A DNA stretch of 64,000 nt from Leptolyngbya sp. CCY15150 (lineage in GTDB: Bacteria > Cyanobacteriota > Cyanobacteriia > RECH01). The stretch's first letter is position 1; every line of letters begins with the position of its first letter. The DNA is taken from NCBI RefSeq assembly GCF_016888135.1, contig NZ_JACSWB010000207.1, forward strand, positions 366,340-430,339, written 5' to 3'. The notes below the pieces were generated by a model that saw only the letters and a list, made by a program, of their open reading frames with translations, had not been told where the DNA came from and searched no databases. This document shows, in pieces, positions 35,982-44,997 of the stretch. Both the position numbers and the translations under genes were made by a program.

Positions 35982-38900
35982 ATGAGTATGCAGTCTGAAC
36001 AGCAGCAGCGGATCATGGGCTACTTTATTGAGGAGGCCAAGGATCACCTCAATACGATTGAGACGGGTTTGCTGAATCTGCAAACGACCATCGCAGATTC
36101 CGAGATGGTCAATGAAGTGTTTCGGGCTGCCCACTCCGTCAAGGGGGGAGCTGCCATGCTAGGGCTGGGCAGTATCCAAAAGACATCCCACCGCCTAGAA
36201 GATTATTTCAAAGTGTTACGGGAATGCCCCGTTCAAGTTGACCAAAAACTTGAAAGCCTGTTCCTACGAGTTTTTGACAACCTACAGGAGCTGATCGACC
36301 AACTGCAGGGCCCCTTTGGTCTCACGGAAGATAAGTCCGATGAGGTGATGGCCAATGTTGAACCGGTGTTCGCAGCTCTGAATGAACATCTCAACGCCCT
36401 GGTGAGTGCTAGTGGTGGAGCCCCTCCCGAGGAAGTTGATCTATCCATCGGAGCCATTGCTGCCCCAGCTCCAGCCCCGCAACGGAGTGCGGCCCCGCAA
36501 GAGGAAAGCGCCCTACAACTGGTCTTCCAAAGCGATATCCCGGTTCATTTGCGCTCCATGCTGCAACTCTTCAAGCAGCCGGATCAATCCGACAGTCGCC
36601 AAGCGCTCCAGGGTATGTGTCGCACGCTCTCCCAAGCTGGTGAGCAGTTTGACCTGAATGCCTGGTGTCAGCTTCTGGATCATGCGAGACGAGCGATCGC
36701 CCATACAGACAACGCCTATAGAACCCTAGCTCCCATCTTAATTAAAGAGTTAAAGCAGGCCCAAGAGCTGGTGCTCACCGGACGGGCGGAGCAGATCACC
36801 TGCAGCGATGCTTTGGCCGATCTCATACCGGCCACCCTACCAGAGCTAGACCTAGACTTTGGGGAAGAGATTGATATTGACGCCGATCTTGACAGCCTCT
36901 TTGCAGACAACGAGCCTGGCAATATTACCGAATCGGCCGACCTGGATTTCCTCACTGCGACAGATACCCTACCGTCGTCATCCGGATTCTTGTCCTTTGA
37001 TGACATGTCGGATCTGAATTTGGGAGACTCATCCTCCACAGACACCAGCGGGGACGATGACTGGTTCACAGAGACTATCGAGCCGAGCGAGACGGCCGAG
37101 CCCCCCGCATCGCTGACCGCTGATGGGCAGCCTGGCGATGGCTTAGATCTGATTGATGCCCTAGACGACGATCCCGATGCTCTCCGTCCTGTTGAGCAGG
37201 CTGGCCCTGAGGTGGGAGCGGCAGAACTCAACACCCTGGCAGACTTGTTTGAAGGAGAATCCATTGACCTCGGGTGGCAGGAAGAGGTTGTGGCAACAGA
37301 TGTGGGGTTTGAAGATGCCCTAGAACCAGAGCCCTCTAGCGACTTTTCTGATCTGTTATTTGATCAATCAGACTCAGAGGATGCCAGTTCCATAGAATTA
37401 GGGGCAATCGCAGATGACAGCTCTGATTCCTCCTCTAACGCCCTACCTAATTTTGATGCTACGTTCATCCAAGGCGATGCTCAAGACGAGGATCTGAGCA
37501 TGGGCGGCAGTGCTGATGATGCGTCATCAGACTCATCCATGAACCTTTTCGGCGACCTCACTGACGATGAGGATAACGAATCCTTTGACCTTGATTTATT
37601 TGGCACGTCTGATACCGACAGCTCGTCTGACGTTGATTTATTTGGCGACTCGAACCCATCCGATAGTGCAGACTCTGACGAATCTGGCGAGGCAGACTTA
37701 GGCTTCCTTGACGGGCTTGATGACCAGCTAGGCGATGATCTCAACCTGGGCTTAGACGATCTGCTTGCCGACGATGGCACCAGCGAACCTGATGCGCTAG
37801 AGCCGGATCGTCAAGATGACGCCTCCACCCTGCCGCCAGTTTTATCGACGCTCGATGATGAGATGGGTGATCTCAACGCCATCTTCAACGAAACCTCATC
37901 AGAGGGTGACGCCCCCTCGTTCGAAACGGATTTGTGGGGCGACATGAACGGCGATACAGACAACGACGATGACGCCTTGTTAGCCAATTTTCTTGACGAT
38001 AACCTTGACGAAGATGCGAGTGCCGACGCATCGCTAACTGACGCGGAAGGGGCAGGCCCATCTTTTGACGGTGACCGCCTCCCTGATGACCTAGGCTTCG
38101 CAGACACCGGCGATCAGCTGACCGAAGAAGGTCTAGACAACCTATTTGACGAAACCGACGAGTCTGCATCAGAAGCAGAGACAGATTTCTGGATTACAGC
38201 ACCCTCTGAAGAATCCTCCGACGCTACCCCTGCCTCGATGGAGGACGACAATGGACTGGATCTCGACCAAGGCGTAGATGCCTTCCCAGGTGATGCCTTC
38301 CCAGATGAGGCGTCCCAAGGTGATCAGCCCTCCAGTGAGGTTGACGACTGGTTCACTGAGTCAGGCACAGAAGACGGTGACTCTAACCTGGCAGGCTTGT
38401 TAGACGACAGTGACCACGGGTTGGCGGTTGACCTTGATGATGAACTGCCTGATGAGCTAACCAATACCCATGAACCAGAGGCCGATGGACTGGATCTCGA
38501 TCTAGACGGTCTCGATCTAGACGTTGACCTATCTTCAGAGGCGATCGCCCCTGAGGAGGCAGCCGAGGAGACAGCAGGCATGGACTGGTTTGAGGAATCA
38601 GTCAACGCTGATCCTGATGCGTTTGTGGCCGATCTGTTTAGCAATGAGGATGACCTGAGCGCCACGGACACGAGTGCCTTCCCAGGAGAGAACGACCTCG
38701 ATTTGGCAGAATTGGATTTTGATCTCGGCACCTTTGGCGATGAGGCAGAAGCAGAGGAAAATGATCCCTTCAGCTTCGAGATGCCAACCGTGCCCGGTGC
38801 AGCAGCATCCACCGAGGACGATGACTTAGATCTCAATGCTCTAGATCAGTTTTTAGACGACGAGGCATCAGAACCAGAGGACTATACCAACCCTCCAGAA

Positions 38901-41300
38901 GCGATCGCTGAAGATAACCTTGATCTCAGCAATGTCTTCGATTTAGACGACAACGAACCCGATGCCTTCACCGACATCCCAGACGACAGCTTTGCAGACC
39001 TAGACAGTTTGCTGGACGACGAACCTCTTACATCGGCCACCGATGAGGATGACTTTGCCGATTTAGATGCCCTTCTAGATGACACGCCCACAGTCATCCC
39101 CGATGCTCCGGCAGCAAGCCAAGACGACTTTGCCGATGACTTTGCTGACCTGGATGCTCTCTTAAATGATGACGCCCTCGATACTCCATCCATCGAAAGC
39201 GCGACCGAGAGCGGTGATGATGACTTCAGCGACTTCGATGATCTCGAAAAACTCCTCGAAGATGCAGACAACACCCTAGGAGGGCCGCCCACCAGCAAAG
39301 GCGTTCGCCGTTCGTCTCCCGCAACCACCAGCCGCCGAACCGTGCGTCGGGGTCAGAGCGACCAAACCATGCGGGTCTCGGTCAGAAATCTCGATAACCT
39401 CAATAACCTCATCGGGGAACTGGTCGTTAACCGCAACAGCCTAGAACAAACCCAAGAACGGCTGCGGCAGTTTCTCGACAATCTGCTCTACCAAGTGCAG
39501 CAGTTAAGTGACGTGGGACAACGAATGCGGGATCTCTACGAGCGATCGCTGCTCGAAAGCTCCCTCCTCTCCAGCCGCAAGGGACATTTTGGTGGCGGGG
39601 CAGCCGCACCGCAAAATGAGGCTCAACATGCCACAGGGGCAAATTTTGACGCCCTGGAAATGGATCGCTTCACGGGCTTCCATACCCTCTCCCAGGAAAT
39701 GATCGAACTGATTGTCCGGGTGCGGGAGTCCGCGTCAGATATTGACTTTGTGGTGGATGAAAGCGACCAAATTACCCGCACTTTCCGCCAAGTCACCACC
39801 CAACTGCAAGAAGGGCTAACCCGCTCTCGCATGGTGCCCTTTGCCCAAACCGCTGATCGCCTGCCTCGCGCCGTACGGGATATTTCGCTGAAATGTGGCA
39901 AGCAGGCAGAGCTGGTGGTGGAAGGTCGAGACACGTTAATCGACAAGATGATCCTGGAGTCGCTGTATGACCCCATGACCCACTTGGTCAACAATGCCAT
40001 CACCCACGGTATTGAAACCCCGGCAGAACGCGTTGCAGCGGGCAAGCCTCCGGTTGGACGCATCACCATTCGCTCCTTCCACCAAGGCAACCAAACGGTG
40101 ATCTCGATTAGTGATGACGGGGCAGGCATTGACTCGGAGCGGGTGAAAGCCAAGGCCATGCAGAAAGGCTTAGTCACCCCTCAAGAAGCTAGGGAGATGA
40201 CCCGACTGGACGTGTATGACCTGCTCTTCCATTCTGGGTTTAGCACCCGCGATAAGGCCGATGACTTTGCTGGACGCGGGGTAGGGATGGATGTGGTGCG
40301 CACCAACCTCACGGAAATTCGAGGAGCCATCAACACCGACTCAACCCTTGGCCAAGGCACAACCTTTACCATCCGCCTGCCCCTCACCCTCAGCATTTCG
40401 AAAGCCCTATGCTGCATTAGCAATCGCGCCCGCATTGCCTTCCCGATGGACGGGGTGGAAGACATGCTGGATGTACCCCGCGATCGCATCCAAACCGATA
40501 GCGAAGGCCGCTCCTGCATCACCTGGCGGGAGATGCTGCTGCCTTTCCAGCCGCTCTCAGAACTGCTCAGCCATAACCGCAGTTTAGGACGTGGCAGTGT
40601 TTACGGCGGTAGTCAGGAAGATGAAATGGTGTCGGTGATTGTACTGCGCAGTTCTGGCAATTTCCTCGCCCTCCAGGTTGATCAGGTGCTAGGCGAACAG
40701 GAAATTGTAATCAAGCAACTGGAAGGGCCGGTGCCTAAGCCCGTGGGGATTGCCGGGGCGACAGTGCTCGGGGATGGACGGATTATGCCCATTGCCGATG
40801 TGCTAGAACTCATTGATCTCTCCATGGGACGCATCCGCCGCGATTCGGGCAGCTCCCTCTGGACGAAGGACGACCTCACCACGCCAGATACAACGCCGAG
40901 TAAGAGTGAGCCCACGGTGCTGATTGTGGATGACTCGATTACCGTCCGCGAGCTGCTGTCCATGACCTTTAACAAGGTGGGCTATCGGGTTGAGCAAGCC
41001 CGCGATGGGCAAGAAGCCTGGGAAAAACTGCGATCGGGGCTGCCCTGCGACCTGGTATTCTGCGACATTGAAATGCCGCGCATGGATGGGCTAGAGCTTC
41101 TCTCCCGCATCCAGAAAGACCCCAGCCTCACAGACCTGCCCATCGCCATGCTGACCTCCCGAGGAGCCGATCGCCACCGGCAGATGGCCATCACCCTCGG
41201 AGCTAAGGGCTACTTCACCAAGCCTTACCTAGAAGAAGCGCTGCTGGATGCAGCTCAGCGGATGTTGAAAGGTGAGGTGTTGGTGGGGCCAGCTAGCTAG
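35982..41300 (+). CDS. hmpE: HmpE, hybrid CheA-type histidine kinase
   Basis: The 1772-residue protein is the central kinase of the Hmp system. In order: an Hpt domain with phosphorylated His51 in AAHSVKGGAAML; a helical region to about 265; a very long acidic low-complexity region from about 270 to 1105, made of Asp/Glu/Ser/Leu words such as DDLDLN and DLDALLDD; a dimerisation domain at about 1130; an HATPase_c domain at about 1325-1475 (LVNNAITHGIETPAER, DDGAGID, GRGVGMDVV); a CheW domain at about 1480-1625; and a receiver domain at about 1640-1765 with Asp in VFCDIEMPRMDG. The stop TAG belongs to the edge of a dispersed repeat. Its size is unusually large because of the acidic region. Confidence 0.92.
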   Translation: MSMQSEQQQRIMGYFIEEAKDHLNTIETGLLNLQTTIADSEMVNEVFRAAHSVKGGAAMLGLGSIQKTSHRLEDYFKVLRECPVQVDQKLESLFLRVFDNLQELIDQLQGPFGLTEDKSDEVMANVEPVFAALNEHLNALVSASGGAPPEEVDLSIGAIAAPAPAPQRSAAPQEESALQLVFQSDIPVHLRSMLQLFKQPDQSDSRQALQGMCRTLSQAGEQFDLNAWCQLLDHARRAIAHTDNAYRTLAPILIKELKQAQELVLTGRAEQITCSDALADLIPATLPELDLDFGEEIDIDADLDSLFADNEPGNITESADLDFLTATDTLPSSSGFLSFDDMSDLNLGDSSSTDTSGDDDWFTETIEPSETAEPPASLTADGQPGDGLDLIDALDDDPDALRPVEQAGPEVGAAELNTLADLFEGESIDLGWQEEVVATDVGFEDALEPEPSSDFSDLLFDQSDSEDASSIELGAIADDSSDSSSNALPNFDATFIQGDAQDEDLSMGGSADDASSDSSMNLFGDLTDDEDNESFDLDLFGTSDTDSSSDVDLFGDSNPSDSADSDESGEADLGFLDGLDDQLGDDLNLGLDDLLADDGTSEPDALEPDRQDDASTLPPVLSTLDDEMGDLNAIFNETSSEGDAPSFETDLWGDMNGDTDNDDDALLANFLDDNLDEDASADASLTDAEGAGPSFDGDRLPDDLGFADTGDQLTEEGLDNLFDETDESASEAETDFWITAPSEESSDATPASMEDDNGLDLDQGVDAFPGDAFPDEASQGDQPSSEVDDWFTESGTEDGDSNLAGLLDDSDHGLAVDLDDELPDELTNTHEPEADGLDLDLDGLDLDVDLSSEAIAPEEAAEETAGMDWFEESVNADPDAFVADLFSNEDDLSATDTSAFPGENDLDLAELDFDLGTFGDEAEAEENDPFSFEMPTVPGAAASTEDDDLDLNALDQFLDDEASEPEDYTNPPEAIAEDNLDLSNVFDLDDNEPDAFTDIPDDSFADLDSLLDDEPLTSATDEDDFADLDALLDDTPTVIPDAPAASQDDFADDFADLDALLNDDALDTPSIESATESGDDDFSDFDDLEKLLEDADNTLGGPPTSKGVRRSSPATTSRRTVRRGQSDQTMRVSVRNLDNLNNLIGELVVNRNSLEQTQERLRQFLDNLLYQVQQLSDVGQRMRDLYERSLLESSLLSSRKGHFGGGAAAPQNEAQHATGANFDALEMDRFTGFHTLSQEMIELIVRVRESASDIDFVVDESDQITRTFRQVTTQLQEGLTRSRMVPFAQTADRLPRAVRDISLKCGKQAELVVEGRDTLIDKMILESLYDPMTHLVNNAITHGIETPAERVAAGKPPVGRITIRSFHQGNQTVISISDDGAGIDSERVKAKAMQKGLVTPQEAREMTRLDVYDLLFHSGFSTRDKADDFAGRGVGMDVVRTNLTEIRGAINTDSTLGQGTTFTIRLPLTLSISKALCCISNRARIAFPMDGVEDMLDVPRDRIQTDSEGRSCITWREMLLPFQPLSELLSHNRSLGRGSVYGGSQEDEMVSVIVLRSSGNFLALQVDQVLGEQEIVIKQLEGPVPKPVGIAGATVLGDGRIMPIADVLELIDLSMGRIRRDSGSSLWTKDDLTTPDTTPSKSEPTVLIVDDSITVRELLSMTFNKVGYRVEQARDGQEAWEKLRSGLPCDLVFCDIEMPRMDGLELLSRIQKDPSLTDLPIAMLTSRGADRHRQMAITLGAKGYFTKPYLEEALLDAAQRMLKGEVLVGPAS

Positions 41301-41390
41301 TACCGCAAGATAGAAGAACGAAGACAGAAGAACGAAAAGGAAGTTCAGAACACACAAGGTTTCCTGCTTTAGCAACTAGGCGGGTTACTT
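41297..41390 (+). repeat. Dispersed repeat copy B, two 14-nt units plus hairpin
   Basis: The second copy of the element at 706-826. It starts CTAGTACCG, whose TAG is the hmpE stop; has two 14-nt units (41312-41325 and 41326-41339), a GGAAGTTCAG linker and the hairpin arms CCTGCTT (41363-41369) and AGGCGGG (41378-41384), which pair fully if G-U pairs are allowed, followed by TTACTT. Confidence 0.85.
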
Positions 41391-41395
41391 CTGCT

Positions 41396-41500
41396 CTGGC
41401 GTTCCCTACGCCAACGGCTTCGCTCAGGGAAGGCTGGGTGGGTTGTGGCTTGCTCCCGAAGGAAGACGTTTCACGTTGGCGTAGCCTGTCCTCAGGACAA
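41396..41500. repeat. Cluster of cyanobacterial interspersed repeat fragments
   Basis: The sequence contains GGCGTTCCCTACGCC and the TTCCCT...AGGGAA pairing across the CTTCGCTC loop, then GTTGGCGTAGCC and a palindromic TGTCCTCAGGACA. Words like these recur as dispersed palindromes in filamentous cyanobacteria. It follows repeat copy B directly and separates hmpE from mnmH. Confidence 0.6.
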
Positions 41501-41536
41501 ACGGCTCAGCCAGCATAGCTTCTGAAGTTGTGCTGG

Positions 41537-42553
41537 CTATAGCTTTGATGCAACATCAAGCATCAGCGCAGCACTATCATCCGCAGACAGTCCGGTGACA
41601 TCTACCGTGTAGACTGGCCCGAGATGGCGCTTGAGCGCATGGGCATAGGTGCGATCGTAGTAGTCCAAGATCACCTCACAGGCTTCGGGCAAGCGATCGC
41701 TCTGGAGATGAGCAACAGCAGCCTGAGTACGCTGACCGCCCAGCCGTTTATGCAGGCGTTCAGTCGCGGCAATCAGATCGGTAATGGGAGCCACCTGATA
41801 GACCGCCACCAAGATTGCCACCCGTTCATCCCGCGATCGCTCCACCTGCAGCATTGGAGCCCGGAGCATTTGCTCAAACAACTCGTTGGGAATACGGCAG
41901 AGACCAATCCGGCGGCTTTCGGCTTCAATCCAGATGGGGCGATCCAGGGGAAGCTGCTGTAGGGCGATCGCCAACCGATTTTCAAACTGTTCATTGGACG
42001 GTTGAGCTGGCAGCCCTAGGGAACCGAAGCTGCTGCCCCGATGGCTGGCTAGATGCTCCAGATCCAGCACCGGTTCACCTCGACGGGCGATCGCCTGCAG
42101 ACTATCAGTTTTTCCTGTCCCGGTCATGCCGCCCAGCAGAATGATGGGTCGCGCTGTAGCGCAGTAGGTCTGGGCCCAGTGACGAAATCCCTTATAGCCC
42201 AAGGCCAGGGTCGCCACCTGGAAACCTGCCGTTTCCAGCAGCCAAGCGACGGAGCCACTGCGCATTCCGCCCCGCCAGCAATGCACCTGCACTACCCGAT
42301 CGGGGGCGAGCTGTTTGGCCGCGGCCACCAACGCCGCTAGCTTGGGGCCAGCGATCGCCAACCCCAGTTCCACCGCAGCATCCCGACCTTGGTGTTTATA
42401 GCAGATGCCCACCTGGGCCCGCTCCTCATTGGAAAACAATGGCAGGCTGGCAGCACCGGGAATATGACCCTGAGCATACTCAGCGGGACTACGCACATCC
42501 AGGATCGGCCCAGGCGCATGGAGAAAAGCATGGACATCTAGACAATGGGGCAT
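41537..42553 (-). CDS. mnmH: tRNA 2-selenouridine synthase
   Basis: MnmH (SelU/YbbB) replaces sulfur by selenium at the wobble 2-thiouridine of Lys, Glu and Gln tRNAs, via a geranylated intermediate and selenophosphate. The 338-residue protein has an N-terminal rhodanese domain (about residues 1-125) with the catalytic Cys in VQVHCWRGGMRSGS (about residue 97) and a P-loop domain with GGMTGTGKTD at about residue 141, which is exactly the family layout. The start of MPHCLDVHAF is at ATG 42553. It is downstream of the SelD fusion gene on the same strand with only 20 bases between them, so supply and use of selenophosphate are co-expressed. Confidence 0.95.
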   Translation of the reverse strand: MPHCLDVHAFLHAPGPILDVRSPAEYAQGHIPGAASLPLFSNEERAQVGICYKHQGRDAAVELGLAIAGPKLAALVAAAKQLAPDRVVQVHCWRGGMRSGSVAWLLETAGFQVATLALGYKGFRHWAQTYCATARPIILLGGMTGTGKTDSLQAIARRGEPVLDLEHLASHRGSSFGSLGLPAQPSNEQFENRLAIALQQLPLDRPIWIEAESRRIGLCRIPNELFEQMLRAPMLQVERSRDERVAILVAVYQVAPITDLIAATERLHKRLGGQRTQAAVAHLQSDRLPEACEVILDYYDRTYAHALKRHLGPVYTVDVTGLSADDSAALMLDVASKL

Positions 42554-42573
42554 GGCAAAGGCAACCGTTGAAC

Positions 42574-44787
42574 CTAGGGATGTACCGTAATCGGCGGCTG
42601 CTCTGATCGGGGCAGGACTCGACCAATGCAGCGAGAAGCATAGCCCATGGCTTGCAACGCCTCCACGCAGGCGATCGCTTGCTGGTCGGGCAATGCCGCC
42701 AGCAGCCCTCCTGAGGTTTGGGGATCAAACAACAGAGGCATTCTATCGTCCGTAGCCATGTCATGCACTTGGAGGTAGGGCAAGACAGCCCAGACGTTTT
42801 GGGCATCTAACGAGCTACGAATTTGGGTGAGCAGCAGGTCTTCCACCCCCAGCAAGCAGGGCAAGGTGTGAAGGTTCAGTTCCACTGCCACTTCAGAGGC
42901 TTGGACAAGGTTGAGCAGATGCCCCGCCAGACCAAAACCGCTGACGTCGGTGCAGGCGGTCACGCTATGGTGGCGGAAGACCGCGATCGCACTCTGGTTG
43001 GACTGCAGCATGGAGGCGATCGCCCCTTCAATCCAGCGCCCCTTAGCCTGTCGGCGCATATCCGCCGCAAACAGCAAGCCTGTACCCAGCGCCTTCGTGA
43101 GAATCAACGCTTGCCCTGGCTGTAGTCCTTGATGACGCCAGAGATCTTGATGCACCGCTAGGCCATTGCAGGTCAATCCCAGCGCTAGGCGATCGCCCTC
43201 ACTAGTATGACCGCCGATCAAGGACGCTTGAGCACCATTGAGAACCGTCACTACCCCAGCTAGCAGATGATAGAGCGTTTCTTCCTGCTGTTGCGGTGGC
43301 AGGGGCGGTAGGGTGGCGATCGCCAACACAGATTGAGGAGTAGCTCCCATGGCCCAGAGGTCATTGAGGCAGTGGTGAGCGGTAATCTGGCCAGCGAGGA
43401 ATGGGTCATCCACCAGCGCCGGCAGGTAGTCCACCGTTTGCACCAGGAGGCGATCGGCAGGAATCTGGATCACCGCTGCATCATCTGCTCCTAGACCTAC
43501 CTGCACCGTCTCTGGCTTAGTCAAGGAATAGGTTTGGCGCAAGCGGGCCAGCGATCGCCCCAGGGTTGCGCCCCCCACCTTCGCGCCACAGCCCAGGCAG
43601 CGCATGTCATCCTCATCCCTTGCAGCATCCAGCGATCGCCCCATGGATGCAACCGGAAACTGGGCAAACTGCTCCATGAACGTCCTATCAATGTGATCTT
43701 TCCAGCGCCACAGCCAGCGGTATGGCCCCAGCCCCCAGCGCCCGCGAGAAGCCACGGCTTGCCCATCTCCGGTGCCAATCAAGATCAAAAATTCCCGCTG
43801 GGGATAGTAGGCCTGGAGAGATTGCCCCAGCAGCGATCGCCGCAGATTGTTCACCAAGGGCGGCCCCTGACGCACCGCAAACACCCCTGCCTTGGGGCGC
43901 GGATGGTCGATTTGGGTGGCAATGTCGCCCGCCGCAAACACATGGGGATGGGACAAGGACTGGAGATAAGCATTCACCTGGAGGAAGCCTCGTTCATCCG
44001 TGGTCAAGCCCGCCTGGGCTAGCCAGGAGGCCGCTGACGCTTGGGTCACCCAGAGAATGCGATCGCAATTCAGCGCAAAGCCACCTAAACCGACGAGCCG
44101 TCCGGGCAACACCTGATCCACCGTCACGCCCAAGTGAACCTGAATACCCCGCTGCTGCAAGATCCGCAGCATCCGTCGTCGCACCCAGCGATCGCGCCCT
44201 TCTAAAATCTCTGCCCCGCGATGGACAAGATGCACCTGCACCTGCGGCGGCTGTCCCGCCTCTCGATAGAGGCGACTCAGGTGAGTCTGAATCGACAATG
44301 CTAGCTCTACCCCGCCGGCTCCCCCGCCCACAACGGCCAAGCTCAAGGGTTGCTCCGGTCGTTGGCGCACCTGATCCAGAATGGCGTGCCAGTGGTGTAA
44401 AAACTGGGAAATGGGCTTCGCTGGAATGGCATGGTCTGCCGCACCCGGCACGGTGGTTGCTGGGGTACTGCCGATGTTGATCGACAATCGGTCAAAGGAG
44501 ATGGGGGGATGGTTGGCGCAGTGAACCTGTTGCCTATCGAGATCAAGACCGATGGCGCGATCGCTGATCAAGCGGGCGTTGGCAAACTTGGCTAGGGGCA
44601 GCAAGTCAATATGACATTGGTCAAACTCGTAATGCCCTGCCACATACCCCGGCAACATGCCTGAATAGGGCGTATGCCATACATCCGTTACCAGGGTCAG
44701 CCTTACCCCCGGCATGGGATGCATTCCCATCTGCCGCAGCGCGATCGCATGGCTATGACCACCCCCAATCAAGACTAAATCCTGCAC
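42574..44787 (-). CDS. selD: Fusion: NADH dehydrogenase-like FAD domain plus selenide, water dikinase SelD
   Basis: SelD makes selenophosphate from selenide and ATP. The 737-residue protein joins two domains: an N-terminal FAD/NAD oxidoreductase (about residues 1-375; LVLIGGGHSHAIALRQM, VVGGGAGGVELALSIQ, HVFAAGDIAT) and a C-terminal SelD (about 390-735) with active-site CLGCGAKVGG, GLGADDAAVIQ and LYHLLAGVVTVLNGAQASLIGGHTSEGD-type blocks. Sec is not used: the active site residue is Cys. I chose GTG 44787, which has AGGGA five bases before and begins directly at the FAD fold. The longer frame from 44862 includes a 12-nt tandem repeat and looks spurious. The oxidoreductase may deliver or reduce selenide for the kinase, an inference from fusion. 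Confidence 0.9.
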   Translation of the reverse strand: MQDLVLIGGGHSHAIALRQMGMHPMPGVRLTLVTDVWHTPYSGMLPGYVAGHYEFDQCHIDLLPLAKFANARLISDRAIGLDLDRQQVHCANHPPISFDRLSINIGSTPATTVPGAADHAIPAKPISQFLHHWHAILDQVRQRPEQPLSLAVVGGGAGGVELALSIQTHLSRLYREAGQPPQVQVHLVHRGAEILEGRDRWVRRRMLRILQQRGIQVHLGVTVDQVLPGRLVGLGGFALNCDRILWVTQASAASWLAQAGLTTDERGFLQVNAYLQSLSHPHVFAAGDIATQIDHPRPKAGVFAVRQGPPLVNNLRRSLLGQSLQAYYPQREFLILIGTGDGQAVASRGRWGLGPYRWLWRWKDHIDRTFMEQFAQFPVASMGRSLDAARDEDDMRCLGCGAKVGGATLGRSLARLRQTYSLTKPETVQVGLGADDAAVIQIPADRLLVQTVDYLPALVDDPFLAGQITAHHCLNDLWAMGATPQSVLAIATLPPLPPQQQEETLYHLLAGVVTVLNGAQASLIGGHTSEGDRLALGLTCNGLAVHQDLWRHQGLQPGQALILTKALGTGLLFAADMRRQAKGRWIEGAIASMLQSNQSAIAVFRHHSVTACTDVSGFGLAGHLLNLVQASEVAVELNLHTLPCLLGVEDLLLTQIRSSLDAQNVWAVLPYLQVHDMATDDRMPLLFDPQTSGGLLAALPDQQAIACVEALQAMGYASRCIGRVLPRSEQPPITVHP

Positions 44788-44940
44788 AATAATCCCTGCT
44801 GTGTATCCATCCAACGCGATCGCTCTTTCTTGCCCGAGACGTTGCCCGAGACGTTGCCCCATAGCCTAGCTATGGGCGTTGACGATGGAACCAAGGGAGC
44901 GTGACCCATTCCCCGCATCCATTATCAAAACAGGCCGCCA

Positions 44941-44971
44941 CTATAAAGGGCAACCCCATTGAGTTGCCCTT
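44941..44971 (-). terminator. Hairpin after dxs, weak terminator
   Basis: On the minus strand a perfect 9-bp stem (AAGGGCAAC / GTTGCCCTT, arms 44963-44971 and 44946-44954) with an 8-nt loop is followed by TTTATAG. It is 27 bases past the dxs stop. The T tract is short, so termination may be partial. Confidence 0.6.
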
Positions 44972-44997
44972 CTTAACTCCAGCAGCAGCGATCGCCC

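Noticed and set aside
36233..40975. Many open minus-strand frames of 90-184 codons within hmpE
   Set aside because: They are shadows of a strongly biased, Asp/Glu-rich coding strand; their translations are Ser/Arg-rich low complexity with no domains.
41508..41538. Hairpin AGCCAGCA/TGCTGGCT as the mnmH terminator
   Set aside because: The right arm overlaps the mnmH stop codon and no T tract follows on the minus strand.
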